64,000 bases of DNA from Micromonospora sp. HNM0581. GTDB taxonomy: Bacteria; Actinomycetota; Actinomycetes; Mycobacteriales; Micromonosporaceae. The position numbers were made by a program, and so were the translations under genes. The stretch covers positions 85,109 to 149,108 of the forward strand of contig NZ_JAASAD010000013.1 of NCBI RefSeq assembly GCF_012726175.1, in the 5' to 3' direction. Below the pieces are notes generated by a model. That model was not told the DNA's origin. It worked only from the letters and a program-made list of their open reading frames with translations, and did not search any database. Shown one piece after another: positions 33,143-42,157 of the stretch (the stretch's first letter is position 1; each line of letters begins with the position of its first letter).

Positions 33143-34498
33143 TCACTCCTCGGTGCTGACGAAGACGTTCTTGACGTCGGTGAACGCGTGCAGGGCGTCC
33201 GGCCCCAGTTCCCGTCCCAGACCGGAGCGCTTCATGCCGCCGAACGGCGTCCAGTACCGCACCGAGGAGTGCGAGTTGACGCTCAGGTTGCCGGCCTCCA
33301 CCGCCCGAGCCACCCGCAACGCCCGGCCCACGTCCCGGGTCCAGATCGAGCCGGACAGCCCGTACTCGGTGTCGTTGGCCAGCCGGACGGCGTCGGCCTC
33401 GTCGTCGAACGGGAGCACCGAGACGACCGGGCCGAAAATCTCCTCCCGCCAGTGGCGGTCGCGCGGTGAGTCGGCGAGCAGCACGGTCGGGGCGTACCAG
33501 TAGCCGGGGCCGTCGGGCCGTGAGCCGGTGAACGCCACCCGCGAACCGTCGACGTACCCGTCGACCCGGTCCCGCTGCCCGGCCGAGATCAGCGGTCCCA
33601 TCTCGGTGCTCTCGTCGGCCGGATCACCCACCCGGAAGGCGTGTACCGCCGGTTCGAGCAGTTCGAGGAAGCGGTCGTACACCCGGCGCTGCACCAGCAA
33701 CCGGGACCGGGCGCAGCAGTCCTGGCCGGCGTTGTCGAAGACCGCGTACGGCGCGGCGGCGGCGGCCCGTTCCAGGTCGGCGTCGGCGAAGACAACGTTC
33801 GCCGACTTGCCACCCAGTTCCAGGGTCAGCCGCTTCACCTGGCTCGCGCAGCCGGCCATGATCCTGGTGCCGACCTCGGTGGAGCCGGTGAAGCAGATCT
33901 TGCGTACTGCGGGGTGGCTGACGAACCGTTCGCCGACCACCTCGCCCCGCCCGGGCAGCACGGTGAACACCCCCTCGGGTAGTCCGGCCTGCTCCGCCAA
34001 CTCGGCCAACCGCAGCGCGGTCAGCGGCGTCAACTCGGCCGGCTTGAGCACGACCGTGTTACCGGCGGCGAGGGCCGGAGCGAAACCCCAGGCGGCGATG
34101 GGCATGGGGAAGTTCCACGGCACGATCACCCCGACCACGCCGAGTGGTTCGTGGAAGGTCACGTCCAATCCGCCCGGCACCGGGATCTGCCGCCCGGTGA
34201 GCCGCTCCGGCGCCCCCGCGTAGAAGTCCAGCACGTCCCTGACGTTGCCCGCCTCCCACCGCGCGTTGCCGATGGTGTGGCCGGCGTTCGCCACCTCCAG
34301 CCGGGCCAACTCCTCAAGGTGATCGTCCACCACCGCCGCGAACCGCCGCAGCAGCCGTCCCCGCTCCCCCGCGCTGACCCCCCGCCACCGCTCGTAGGCC
34401 CGCCCTGCCCGCTCGACCGCCGCGTCCACCTGTCCGACCGAACTGTCGGCCACCTCCCGCAGCACCGTCCCCCGCGCCGGATCCCACACCTCACCCAC
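33143..34498 (-). CDS. NAD(P)-dependent aldehyde dehydrogenase
   Basis: 451 residues. VIVPWNFPMPIAAWGFAPALAAGN (cofactor and substrate channel), FTGSTEVG (nucleotide loop), LELGGKSANVVF (general-base Glu), and the catalytic cysteine in NAGQDCCARSR are present, and the C-terminus has PFGGMKRSGLGRE. About 25-40 residues shorter at the N-terminus than most ALDHs. It is 110 bp downstream of a PuuA-like glutamine synthetase and 2-3 bp from an SDR, so a role in oxidising gamma-glutamyl-aminobutyraldehyde or a similar amino-aldehyde is likely but inferred. Confidence 0.88.
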   Translation of the reverse strand: MGEVWDPARGTVLREVADSSVGQVDAAVERAGRAYERWRGVSAGERGRLLRRFAAVVDDHLEELARLEVANAGHTIGNARWEAGNVRDVLDFYAGAPERLTGRQIPVPGGLDVTFHEPLGVVGVIVPWNFPMPIAAWGFAPALAAGNTVVLKPAELTPLTALRLAELAEQAGLPEGVFTVLPGRGEVVGERFVSHPAVRKICFTGSTEVGTRIMAGCASQVKRLTLELGGKSANVVFADADLERAAAAAPYAVFDNAGQDCCARSRLLVQRRVYDRFLELLEPAVHAFRVGDPADESTEMGPLISAGQRDRVDGYVDGSRVAFTGSRPDGPGYWYAPTVLLADSPRDRHWREEIFGPVVSVLPFDDEADAVRLANDTEYGLSGSIWTRDVGRALRVARAVEAGNLSVNSHSSVRYWTPFGGMKRSGLGRELGPDALHAFTDVKNVFVSTEE

Positions 34499-34524
34499 CG
34501 ACCCTCACCCCCACCTCTCTGCGA

Positions 34525-34595
34525 CGATCATGCAGTTGTAGCGTCTGGAGTACGCAGGTATGCGCGATCCGTCACGGGCCACAATCGCATGATCG
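34525..34595. promoter_or_regulatory. Spaced inverted repeat between glutamine synthetase and ALDH genes
   Basis: CGATCATGC (34525-34533) and GCATGATCG (34587-34595) are perfect inverse copies; flanking GTTGTAGC and GCCACAAT extend the symmetry imperfectly. Loop of about 53 nt. It could be a weak terminator or a regulator site. Confidence 0.35.
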
Positions 34596-34608
34596 CTACG
34601 GATGCGGA

Positions 34609-35973
34609 TCAGAGGCGTTCGAAGCCACGGGTCAGTTCCCAGTCGGTGACGGCGGCGTCGAAGGCAGTCAACTCGACGCGGGCCATGTTGGCGTAGTGGG
34701 CGACCACCTCCTCGCCGAAAGCGGCGTGGGCCACCGTCGAACCCTCCCAGAGGGTCAGGGCGTCGCGGAGAGTGCCGGGAACATGCTCCGCGGTCGCGTC
34801 GTCGTACGCGTTGCCGGTGCACTCCTCGGCCAACTCCAACTCGTTCTCGATGCCGTGCAGAGCACCCGCCACCAACGCCGCGATCGCCAGGTACGCATTG
34901 ACGTCGGCACCCGGCACCCGGTTCTCCACCCGCATCCCCTGACCGTGCCCCACCACCCGCAGCGCGCAGGTGCGGTTGTCGGTGCCCCACCGCAACACGG
35001 TCGGCGCGAACGAACCCGGCTGGTAACGCTTGTAGGAGTTGATGTTCGGGGCGAAGAGCAGGCTCAACTCGCGCATGGTGGCGAGCAGCCCGGCGAGCAC
35101 CCGCTGCCCGGTCGGACTCAGCTGCGCCGGCCCGTCACCGAGCATCGCCGAGCCGCCGGATGCGTCCCGAAGTGAGAAGTGGATGTGACAGGAGTTGCCC
35201 TCCCGCTCGTTGGGCTTAGCCATGAAGGTGATCGACATGCCCTCCTGGGCGGCGATCTCCTTTGCCCCGTTCTTGTAGATCACATGGTGGTCGGCGCAGG
35301 CCACCGCCTCGTCGTAGCGGAAGGCGATCTCGTGCTGGCCGAGGTTGCACTCCCCCTTGGCGCTCTCCGGAACCAGCCCCGCGCCAGCCATCTCGGTGCG
35401 GATCCGGCGCAGCAGCGGCTCCACCCGAGCGGTGCCGAGCAGCGAATAATCCACGTTGTACTGGTTGGCCGGGGTCAGCTCCCGGTAGCCGCGCCGCCAC
35501 GCCTGCTCGTACGAGTCACGGAACAGCACGAACTCCAACTCGGTGCCGGCGTACGCGGTCAGCCCGTACGCGGCCAACCGGTCCAGCTGGCGGCGCAGGA
35601 TCTGCCGGGGCGAGGCGATCACCGGACCGGAGCCGTCCAACCACTCCAGGTCGGCCAGGAGCAGGGCCGTCCCGGGCTGCCACGGTACCCGGCGCAGGGT
35701 GCCGAAGTCCGGTTTCATCGCGAAGTCGCCGTAGCCACGTTCCCAACTCGACATGGCGTACCCGTCGACGGTGTTCATGTCCACGTCGACGGCGAGCAGG
35801 TAGTTGCATCCTTCACTGCCGTGCGCGACGACCTGGTCGATGAAGTACGGGGCGTGGAACCGTTTGCCCTGCAACCGACCCTGCATGTCGACAAGGGCCA
35901 GGGCCACCGTGTCGATCTCGCCCTCGGTGACGGCGACCCGAAGTTGTTCCAACGTGAGCGGCGGTTGTCTCAT
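34609..35973 (-). CDS. Glutamine synthetase family protein (gamma-glutamylpolyamine synthetase-like)
   Basis: 454 residues. Catalytic-domain landmarks: GTELEFVLF, ANQYNVDYS, GQHEIAFRYD, NSCHIHFSL (ATP-binding His/Asn), APNINSYKRY, and ENRVPGADVNAYLAIAAL (Glu/Arg site). The N-terminal beta-grasp carries LVDMQGRLQGKRF, which differs from true GlnA and suits the PuuA/GlnA3-type enzymes that glutamylate polyamines or ethanolamine. GGAGG precedes ATG 35973, and a good promoter lies 20-50 bp upstream. It starts a cluster with ALDH and SDR genes, supporting polyamine/amine catabolism; substrate inferred. Confidence 0.88.
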   Translation of the reverse strand: MRQPPLTLEQLRVAVTEGEIDTVALALVDMQGRLQGKRFHAPYFIDQVVAHGSEGCNYLLAVDVDMNTVDGYAMSSWERGYGDFAMKPDFGTLRRVPWQPGTALLLADLEWLDGSGPVIASPRQILRRQLDRLAAYGLTAYAGTELEFVLFRDSYEQAWRRGYRELTPANQYNVDYSLLGTARVEPLLRRIRTEMAGAGLVPESAKGECNLGQHEIAFRYDEAVACADHHVIYKNGAKEIAAQEGMSITFMAKPNEREGNSCHIHFSLRDASGGSAMLGDGPAQLSPTGQRVLAGLLATMRELSLLFAPNINSYKRYQPGSFAPTVLRWGTDNRTCALRVVGHGQGMRVENRVPGADVNAYLAIAALVAGALHGIENELELAEECTGNAYDDATAEHVPGTLRDALTLWEGSTVAHAAFGEEVVAHYANMARVELTAFDAAVTDWELTRGFERL

Positions 35974-35993
35974 CCACGAGCCTCCATCACCAA

Positions 35994-36023
35994 GGTCTAC
36001 CGGGCACAGCCGATCACCGTCAA
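35994..36023 (-). promoter_or_regulatory. Sigma-70-like promoter of the glutamine synthetase gene
   Basis: On the minus strand a TTGACG -35 (36018-36023) is followed by 18 bp and TAGACC (35994-35999) as -10. Transcription would start a few bases before the GGAGG site, giving a very short leader. Confidence 0.55.
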
Positions 36024-36244
36024 TGGGCCGCACCGCTGGTACCCGCCGAGCCGAGCCGGGCAACCCGGCCGGCATCAGGTGACCGCAGGGGGCACACGCT
36101 GCCGGTGGGCCACTATTGCGTTGCCGGCACAGCCCGCGTACCCCATCCTTGAGGGTGTGACCAGGCCCGATCGCGACGGGCCGGCCGCCGGGCCCTCGGA
36201 ACGGCCCGGCCTCCGCGGCGGCGCGGGAACACGTCACCTCTCTC

Positions 36245-36267
36245 GGGCACGGCGACGTCCCGTGCCC
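36245..36267 (-). terminator. Hairpin downstream of DUF456 gene
   Basis: GGGCACGG pairs with CCGTGCCC around a 7-nt loop, 47 bp after the stop of the minus-strand DUF456 gene. Confidence 0.45.
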
Positions 36268-36313
36268 CGACTCCACCCCGCGCCGCCCCGGTAGGCAGCC
36301 ACGCCCAGACCGG

Positions 36314-36838
36314 TCAGGTCATCACCAGACCGGCCACCCACAGGGCGCCGATCACCAGCCCGGAGAGAAACTCGACAAGCATCGACAGCCCCGTCGCGGC
36401 GACGGCCTGCCTCGTCGCCGGCCAGGCGAGTCGGGTGTCGCCGAGCCGCAGACGCTCCATCGCGAAGATTCCGCCGACGAAACCGATGACCAGCCCGACC
36501 ACTGGAATCACGAAGAAGCCGACCAGGCCGAGCAGTACACCGGCCAGCAGCGACGCGGTGGGCACCCCGGCCCGTTTCAGGTTGCGCCCGGGCCAGGCGT
36601 ACTTGACGACGGTGCCGGCCACGGCGACGAGCGTGGCGGCGACGAGCACCAGCCACCGCCCAGGCCCGGCGCCGCCGAACAGGCTCCACACCAGTACGCC
36701 ACCCCAACACAGCGGCAGCGCCGGCAGACCGGGCACCACCACCCCGGCCAGCCCCGCGAGGATGGCCAGTGCGGCGACGACCGACGCCACCGCTGCCGTC
36801 TCGGTCAGCCCCACGTTGACTCCCGGTTGCTCGTGCAC
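36314..36838 (-). CDS. DUF456 membrane protein
   Basis: 174 residues, four to five hydrophobic segments: AAVASVVAALAILAGLAGVV, ALPLCWGGVLVWSL, LVLVAATLVAVAGTVVKY and ASLLAGVLLGLVGFFVIPVVGLVIGFVGG. The GxxG-rich second half, with PVVGLVIGFVGGIFAMERLR, is the DUF456 signature. Function unknown. Start uncertain: GTG 36838 is chosen because the upstream codons (MRKGPFLTDV) are read from a dispersed intergenic repeat rather than from gene sequence. The upstream neighbour is the GGDEF-EAL gene (36 bp), separated by that repeat. Confidence 0.75.
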   Translation of the reverse strand: MHEQPGVNVGLTETAAVASVVAALAILAGLAGVVVPGLPALPLCWGGVLVWSLFGGAGPGRWLVLVAATLVAVAGTVVKYAWPGRNLKRAGVPTASLLAGVLLGLVGFFVIPVVGLVIGFVGGIFAMERLRLGDTRLAWPATRQAVAATGLSMLVEFLSGLVIGALWVAGLVMT

Positions 36839-36896
36839 ATCAGTCAGGAAGGGACCTTTCCTCAACCGGAGGCGTCAACAGGACGCCCTTCCCAGC
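36836..36896. repeat. Dispersed intergenic repeat, copy A
   Basis: Shares blocks CACATCA, AGGAAGGG, CCGGAGGCGTC and a CCCT..C end, in the same order and spacing, with the inverse strand of 51333-51390. Short AGGAAGGG/CCCTTCCT repeats of this kind are recalled as frequent in Micromonospora genomes. This copy overlaps the stop codon of the GGDEF-EAL gene. Confidence 0.7.
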
Positions 36897-39043
36897 TTCG
36901 GATCGCGTAGCCGGGCCACGATTGTCTCCGCCGGACCCGGCGGGGCGAACAGCCGCCCCTGCGCGGTGTCGCACCGCAGCGCCCGCAGCCGCTGCGCCTG
37001 CGCCTCGGTTTCCACCGCCTCCGCGGTGACCCACAGCTCCAACGCGTGTGCCAGCCGCACCAGCGCATCGACGATACGTTCGTCCCGGTGGTCGGCGTCG
37101 GCCGGCTCGGCGCCCCGGATCCCCTCCACGAACGGGCCCGCCAGTTTCAGGCAGGTGATCGGCAACCGGCGTAGGTACGCCAGGTTGGAGTACCCGGTGC
37201 CGAAATCGTCCACGGCCAGCCGTACGCCCAGCGCGGCTAGCCGGTGCAGCGTCCGCAGCGGCTCACCGGCCGACCCCATCACCGCGCTCTCGGTCAACTC
37301 CAGTTGCAGAAGTTCCGCAGGCAGTCCGCTACTGGCCAGCGCATCGGCCACGGTGTCCACGATCGCCGGACGGTCGGCCTGGCGGGCTGCCAGGTTGACG
37401 CTCACCACCAGCCCGGCGTCCGGGAAGTCGGTGTGCCACCGCTGGGCGTCACGGCACGCCTGCCGCAGCACCCACTCACCGAGCCGGACGATCAGGCCGG
37501 TCTCCTCGGCGAGCCCGATGAACCGGTCCGGGCCGATCAGCCCCAGTTCCGGGTGCTGCCAGCGGACGAGCGCCTCGACAGCAAGCATGCGTCCGTCGAG
37601 CAGCGACACGATCGGCTGGTAGTGCAACACGAACTCGCCCCGGTCCAGGGCCGCGGGCAACCCGGCGGCCAGCGCCGAGCGGGCGTTGTCCCGGGCGCTG
37701 CGCTCGGGATCGTAGACCGCCCACCGGTCGCGGCCCTCCGCCTTCGCCCAGTAGAGCGAGGCGTCGGCAGCCTTCATCAGCTCCGCGACGCTGGTGCCGG
37801 CGACCTCCGAGTCGACGATGCCGATGCTGGCCGAGACCGCGAGTTGCTGGTCGCCGACGCACACCGGCGCGGCGACGGCGGCCAGCGCCGACTCGGCCAC
37901 GGCGATCACGTCCTGGATGGCGGCGACCCCGTCGACCAGGATGACGAACTCGTCGCCTCCCATCCGGGCGACCAGATAGCCCTGTTCGGCCACACAGTCG
38001 GCCAGCCGTCGGGCGATCATCACCAGCAGCTGGTCACCGAGGGCGTGCCCGAGACTGTCGTTGATCGTCTTGAACCCGTCCAGGTCGAGGAAGCAGACAC
38101 CGACCCGGCCCGGCGGGTCGGGCTGCTCCACCAAGCTGGCCAGCCTGTCGAAGAACAGCGTCCGGTTCGGCAGTCCGGTCAGCGGGTCGTGCAACGCCTG
38201 GAAGCGCAGCCGCTGCTGCAGTGCGTACCGCTCGGTGATGTCCTCGACCACGGCGACGGTGAAACGGGGCCGGCCGTCGTCGTGGCGGATCAGCGAGACG
38301 GCCAGGTCCGTCCAGACGGCGCTGCCGTCCTTCCGGTAGTAGCGTTTCTCGACCCGGACCGCGTCGTGTTTGCCCTCGATCAACTCCTGGTACAGCTCCC
38401 ACATGCCGGCCGCGTCGTCGGGGTGGAAAAGCGACGCCACGTCGAGTTGTCGCAGCTCCTCGACCGAGTAGCCCAACATGTCGGCGAAAGCGGAGTTGAC
38501 GTCGATGATCGTTCCGTCGACCTCGGCGAGGCCGATGCCGATGGCCGCACCGTCGAACACCGCCCGGAAGCGGGCCTCGCTGTCGCGCAGCGCCTGCTCG
38601 GCGTCGTCCCGCGCCTGCCACATGGCGCGAGCTATCCCCTCCTGCTGAACGAAGGTCCGCTCACGCAACGCGCGGGCGAAGCCGGCCGCCAACCCGGCCT
38701 GGATGGCGGCGATCCGCGTGTCGAGCTCAGGGCGGCCGGCGGCGAGCACGTCGCTCCGGAACCGTTCGCCCAGCGTACGCACCGACCATTCGACGACGCC
38801 CGGTTCGGCGAGGTGCGCGTCGACCAGTGACCGCCCGACCTCCTGCGCCGCCGGTTCCGGCGCATCAGCGGAGAGCAGCACCTCCGCCAGTCGGAGAGTG
38901 TGCCGGAGCAGCAGCTGCTCGGTCTCGGCGGCGCTCAGCGGCACGAAACCGAGCCGACGGACAGCCCCCGCCCAGTCGGCTGCGTACCGCTGCGCGCCGG
39001 CCAGGTCGACGGTGTCACCGCCGGAAGCGCCCACGGCGGCCAT
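36875..39043 (-). CDS. PAS-GGDEF-EAL cyclic-di-GMP signalling protein
   Basis: 722 residues from ATG 39043. An unassigned helical N-terminal region (about 1-150) is followed by PAS (ARFRAVFDGAAIGIGLAEVDG ... EDITERYALQQ), GGDEF (DPLTGLPNRTLFFDRL, LDLDGFKTINDSLGHALGD, RMGGDEFVIL intact), and EAL (EALVRWQHP, NLAARQ, ELTESAVM, DDFGTGYSNLAYL). The EAL loop normally reading KIDRSFV is KLAGPFV, with Asp changed to Ala, so phosphodiesterase activity may be altered. The I-site RxxD before GGDEF is absent. It starts 5 bp after the methyltransferase stop, so coupling is likely. Confidence 0.92.
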   Translation of the reverse strand: MAAVGASGGDTVDLAGAQRYAADWAGAVRRLGFVPLSAAETEQLLLRHTLRLAEVLLSADAPEPAAQEVGRSLVDAHLAEPGVVEWSVRTLGERFRSDVLAAGRPELDTRIAAIQAGLAAGFARALRERTFVQQEGIARAMWQARDDAEQALRDSEARFRAVFDGAAIGIGLAEVDGTIIDVNSAFADMLGYSVEELRQLDVASLFHPDDAAGMWELYQELIEGKHDAVRVEKRYYRKDGSAVWTDLAVSLIRHDDGRPRFTVAVVEDITERYALQQRLRFQALHDPLTGLPNRTLFFDRLASLVEQPDPPGRVGVCFLDLDGFKTINDSLGHALGDQLLVMIARRLADCVAEQGYLVARMGGDEFVILVDGVAAIQDVIAVAESALAAVAAPVCVGDQQLAVSASIGIVDSEVAGTSVAELMKAADASLYWAKAEGRDRWAVYDPERSARDNARSALAAGLPAALDRGEFVLHYQPIVSLLDGRMLAVEALVRWQHPELGLIGPDRFIGLAEETGLIVRLGEWVLRQACRDAQRWHTDFPDAGLVVSVNLAARQADRPAIVDTVADALASSGLPAELLQLELTESAVMGSAGEPLRTLHRLAALGVRLAVDDFGTGYSNLAYLRRLPITCLKLAGPFVEGIRGAEPADADHRDERIVDALVRLAHALELWVTAEAVETEAQAQRLRALRCDTAQGRLFAPPGPAETIVARLRDPKLGRASC

Positions 39044-39047
39044 CGGA

Positions 39048-39875
39048 TCAGCCGGCGGACCGGTCGTTGCGGGCGACGCCACCGAAGGCACCGAAGCGCT
39101 GACCGTCGACGGTGACCTCGGACGGGGAGTCGGCCCGCCACAGCTCCATGTGCACCACGCCGGGCTCCAGGAGGGTCCAGTCGCCGAAGAACGCGGTGAT
39201 CTCGGCCCGCGAACGGAGGGTGATCTCGGTGGCGGTACGTGCCGACAACCGCTGCGCGTCCAGCATTTCCTGTGGCTGGTCCTCGAAGGTGGAGTGCGAG
39301 ATCACCAGGTGGCTGCCGGGAGCTGCGGTGGCGCGGAGGGTGGCCAGGACGTCACCGGGGCGGTCGGTGTCCGGGACGAAGTGCACCACCCCGGCGAGCA
39401 GGATGCCCACCGGCTGGTCGAAGTCGAGCAGGTCGAGCCGCCGGGCCTCGGACAGGATCCGGTCCGGGTCCCGCAGGTCGCCGTGGATGACGCCGGTCGT
39501 ATCGTTGCCGGCGAGCAGGTCCCGGCTGTGTGCCACCGCGACCGGATCGATGTCGACGTAGATCACCCGAGCCTTCGGGTTCGTGGCTTGGGCTACCTCG
39601 TGCACGTTGCCGACCGTGGGGATGCCGGAGCCGATGTCGAGGAACTGGTCGATGCCGGCGTCGAGCAGGACCCGCACGGCGCGGCGGAGGAACTCCCGCC
39701 CGGCCCGCATGGTCGCCGGCAGGTTCGGTGTCATGGCCGCGATCTGCGCGGCGAGTTGCCGGTCGATGTCGAAGTTGTGGGCGCCGCCGAGAAAGTAGTC
39801 ATACACCCGTGCCGCGCTGGGCCGGGAAAGGTCGATCTCGGCGGGAAGTCCGTCCGGCTGCTGCACTGGTTGCAC
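39048..39875 (-). CDS. SAM-dependent methyltransferase, DUF574 / Methyltransf_19 family
   Basis: 275 residues. The family start IDLSRPSAARVYDYFLGGAHNFDIDR is followed by the SAM-binding FLDIGSGIPTVGNVHEVA, a VIYVDIDPVAVAHSR acidic-loop motif, and HGDLRDPD. These proteins are abundant in actinomycetes and their targets are unknown. It is upstream of, and nearly adjacent to, the GGDEF-EAL gene on the same strand, an arrangement that may put the methyltransferase under shared transcription. Confidence 0.9.
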   Translation of the reverse strand: MQPVQQPDGLPAEIDLSRPSAARVYDYFLGGAHNFDIDRQLAAQIAAMTPNLPATMRAGREFLRRAVRVLLDAGIDQFLDIGSGIPTVGNVHEVAQATNPKARVIYVDIDPVAVAHSRDLLAGNDTTGVIHGDLRDPDRILSEARRLDLLDFDQPVGILLAGVVHFVPDTDRPGDVLATLRATAAPGSHLVISHSTFEDQPQEMLDAQRLSARTATEITLRSRAEITAFFGDWTLLEPGVVHMELWRADSPSEVTVDGQRFGAFGGVARNDRSAG

Positions 39876-39982
39876 CTCGTGTTGTCGCCCTGGATCGTGA
39901 TGCTGACCACTCTAGGCCGGTCCGCGGCACGGGGGGAGATCCACAAGGTTCTTTCCTACCCGAAAATGGTTCATCTGGCAGG

Positions 39983-41185
<1,203 letters not shown>

Positions 41186-41290
41186 AGCGAGTCCTTCGGG
41201 TGGTGGGAAGGTCGGAGGGTGGGTAACCGGGTCCACGGGGACACACCGACGGCCAGGATATCTCCGGTGCGTGCCGGATAGGTTGTGGGC

Positions 41291-42157
41291 ATGGCACAGG
41301 CCCAGCCCACCCCGTCGGGGCACACCTCGGGCCGGAGCTGCACCGCTGGACGCCGCCCCACCGGGATGGCTGAACGCACAGCGGTCCGGCTGGTCGCCGC
41401 AGCTTCCGCCGGCTCGGTCTGCGTCGGGGTGGCCGCCGTGACGTTCGCCGTTGTCGCCGGTCCGGGTCCGGGTCCGACCGGGTACGTCAGCGAGGCCGGT
41501 GTCGTCGGCAGCGGCTACGCCTGGACGTACCGGACCGGCGTTTTCGTCCTGGCCATGGCGTTGCTGCTGTTGGCCGCCGCGTTGCGGGCCGCAGGGGTGC
41601 CTCCGGCCGGACCGGCACCGCAGCGGCGGCGGGCGGGCGGTGCCGCCGGAGTCGACAAGGTGTTGCGGGTCGCGGCGGGACTACTCGTCGCCGGTGGTCT
41701 GGCCACGGTCCTGTCCGGCGCGGTGACCTGCAGTGCCGGCTGCCCGTTGCCGCCGTTCGAGCAGGCCACCGTGGCGGATCTGGTGCACGGCGGGGCCAGC
41801 GTCGCTGCGACGGCGGCGGTGGTATTCGCGATGATCGCCGTGGTCGTGGCCCCGACTGCGGGGCGTCCGCTGCGCCGGGCCGCCGTCCTGGCGGCCGCCG
41901 CGGCGCTACCGCTCGCGGGCGCGGTCGGTCTGGCCATGCTGTTCGCCGGACGCGGTTCCCTGGTGGGCGTGTTGGAGCGGATGCTGCTGCTGGTGGCCGC
42001 GCTTTGGGGTTTCGCTACCGCCGTCACCCTGGCGGCGCCCCGCCCGGCCGTCACACCGGCCGCCGAGCCCGAGAGACGAGCGGCGCATCGTGCTGCCGTG
42101 GCCGGTCAGCCGGCCAGGTGGGCCCAGTGTCGCTCCAGGTCACGCCATGTGCCCTGA
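41291..42157 (+). CDS. DUF998 membrane protein
   Basis: 288 residues with about six hydrophobic segments (RLVAAASAGSVCVGVAAVTFAVV, GVFVLAMALLLLAAALRAAG, VAAGLLVAGGLATVLSGAV, VAATAAVVFAMIAVVV, AAVLAAAAALPLAGAVGLAMLF, LLLVAALWGFATAVTLA). A short CxxxC loop (TCSAGCPLPPFE) between helices 3 and 4 recalls DUF998. The C-terminal 17 codons overlap the 3' end of the ABC exporter gene antisense. GTG 41285 is an alternative start. Function unknown. Confidence 0.7.
   Translation: MAQAQPTPSGHTSGRSCTAGRRPTGMAERTAVRLVAAASAGSVCVGVAAVTFAVVAGPGPGPTGYVSEAGVVGSGYAWTYRTGVFVLAMALLLLAAALRAAGVPPAGPAPQRRRAGGAAGVDKVLRVAAGLLVAGGLATVLSGAVTCSAGCPLPPFEQATVADLVHGGASVAATAAVVFAMIAVVVAPTAGRPLRRAAVLAAAAALPLAGAVGLAMLFAGRGSLVGVLERMLLLVAALWGFATAVTLAAPRPAVTPAAEPERRAAHRAAVAGQPARWAQCRSRSRHVP

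Larger units (their letters stand above)
35974..36313. other. 340-bp intergenic stretch
   Basis: No convincing gene. It contains the glutamine synthetase promoter near its left end and, at 36245-36267, a hairpin. The remainder is GC-rich sequence with short symmetries (for example GCCGGGCC...GGCCCGGC around 36188) and no conserved reading frame. Confidence 0.6.
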
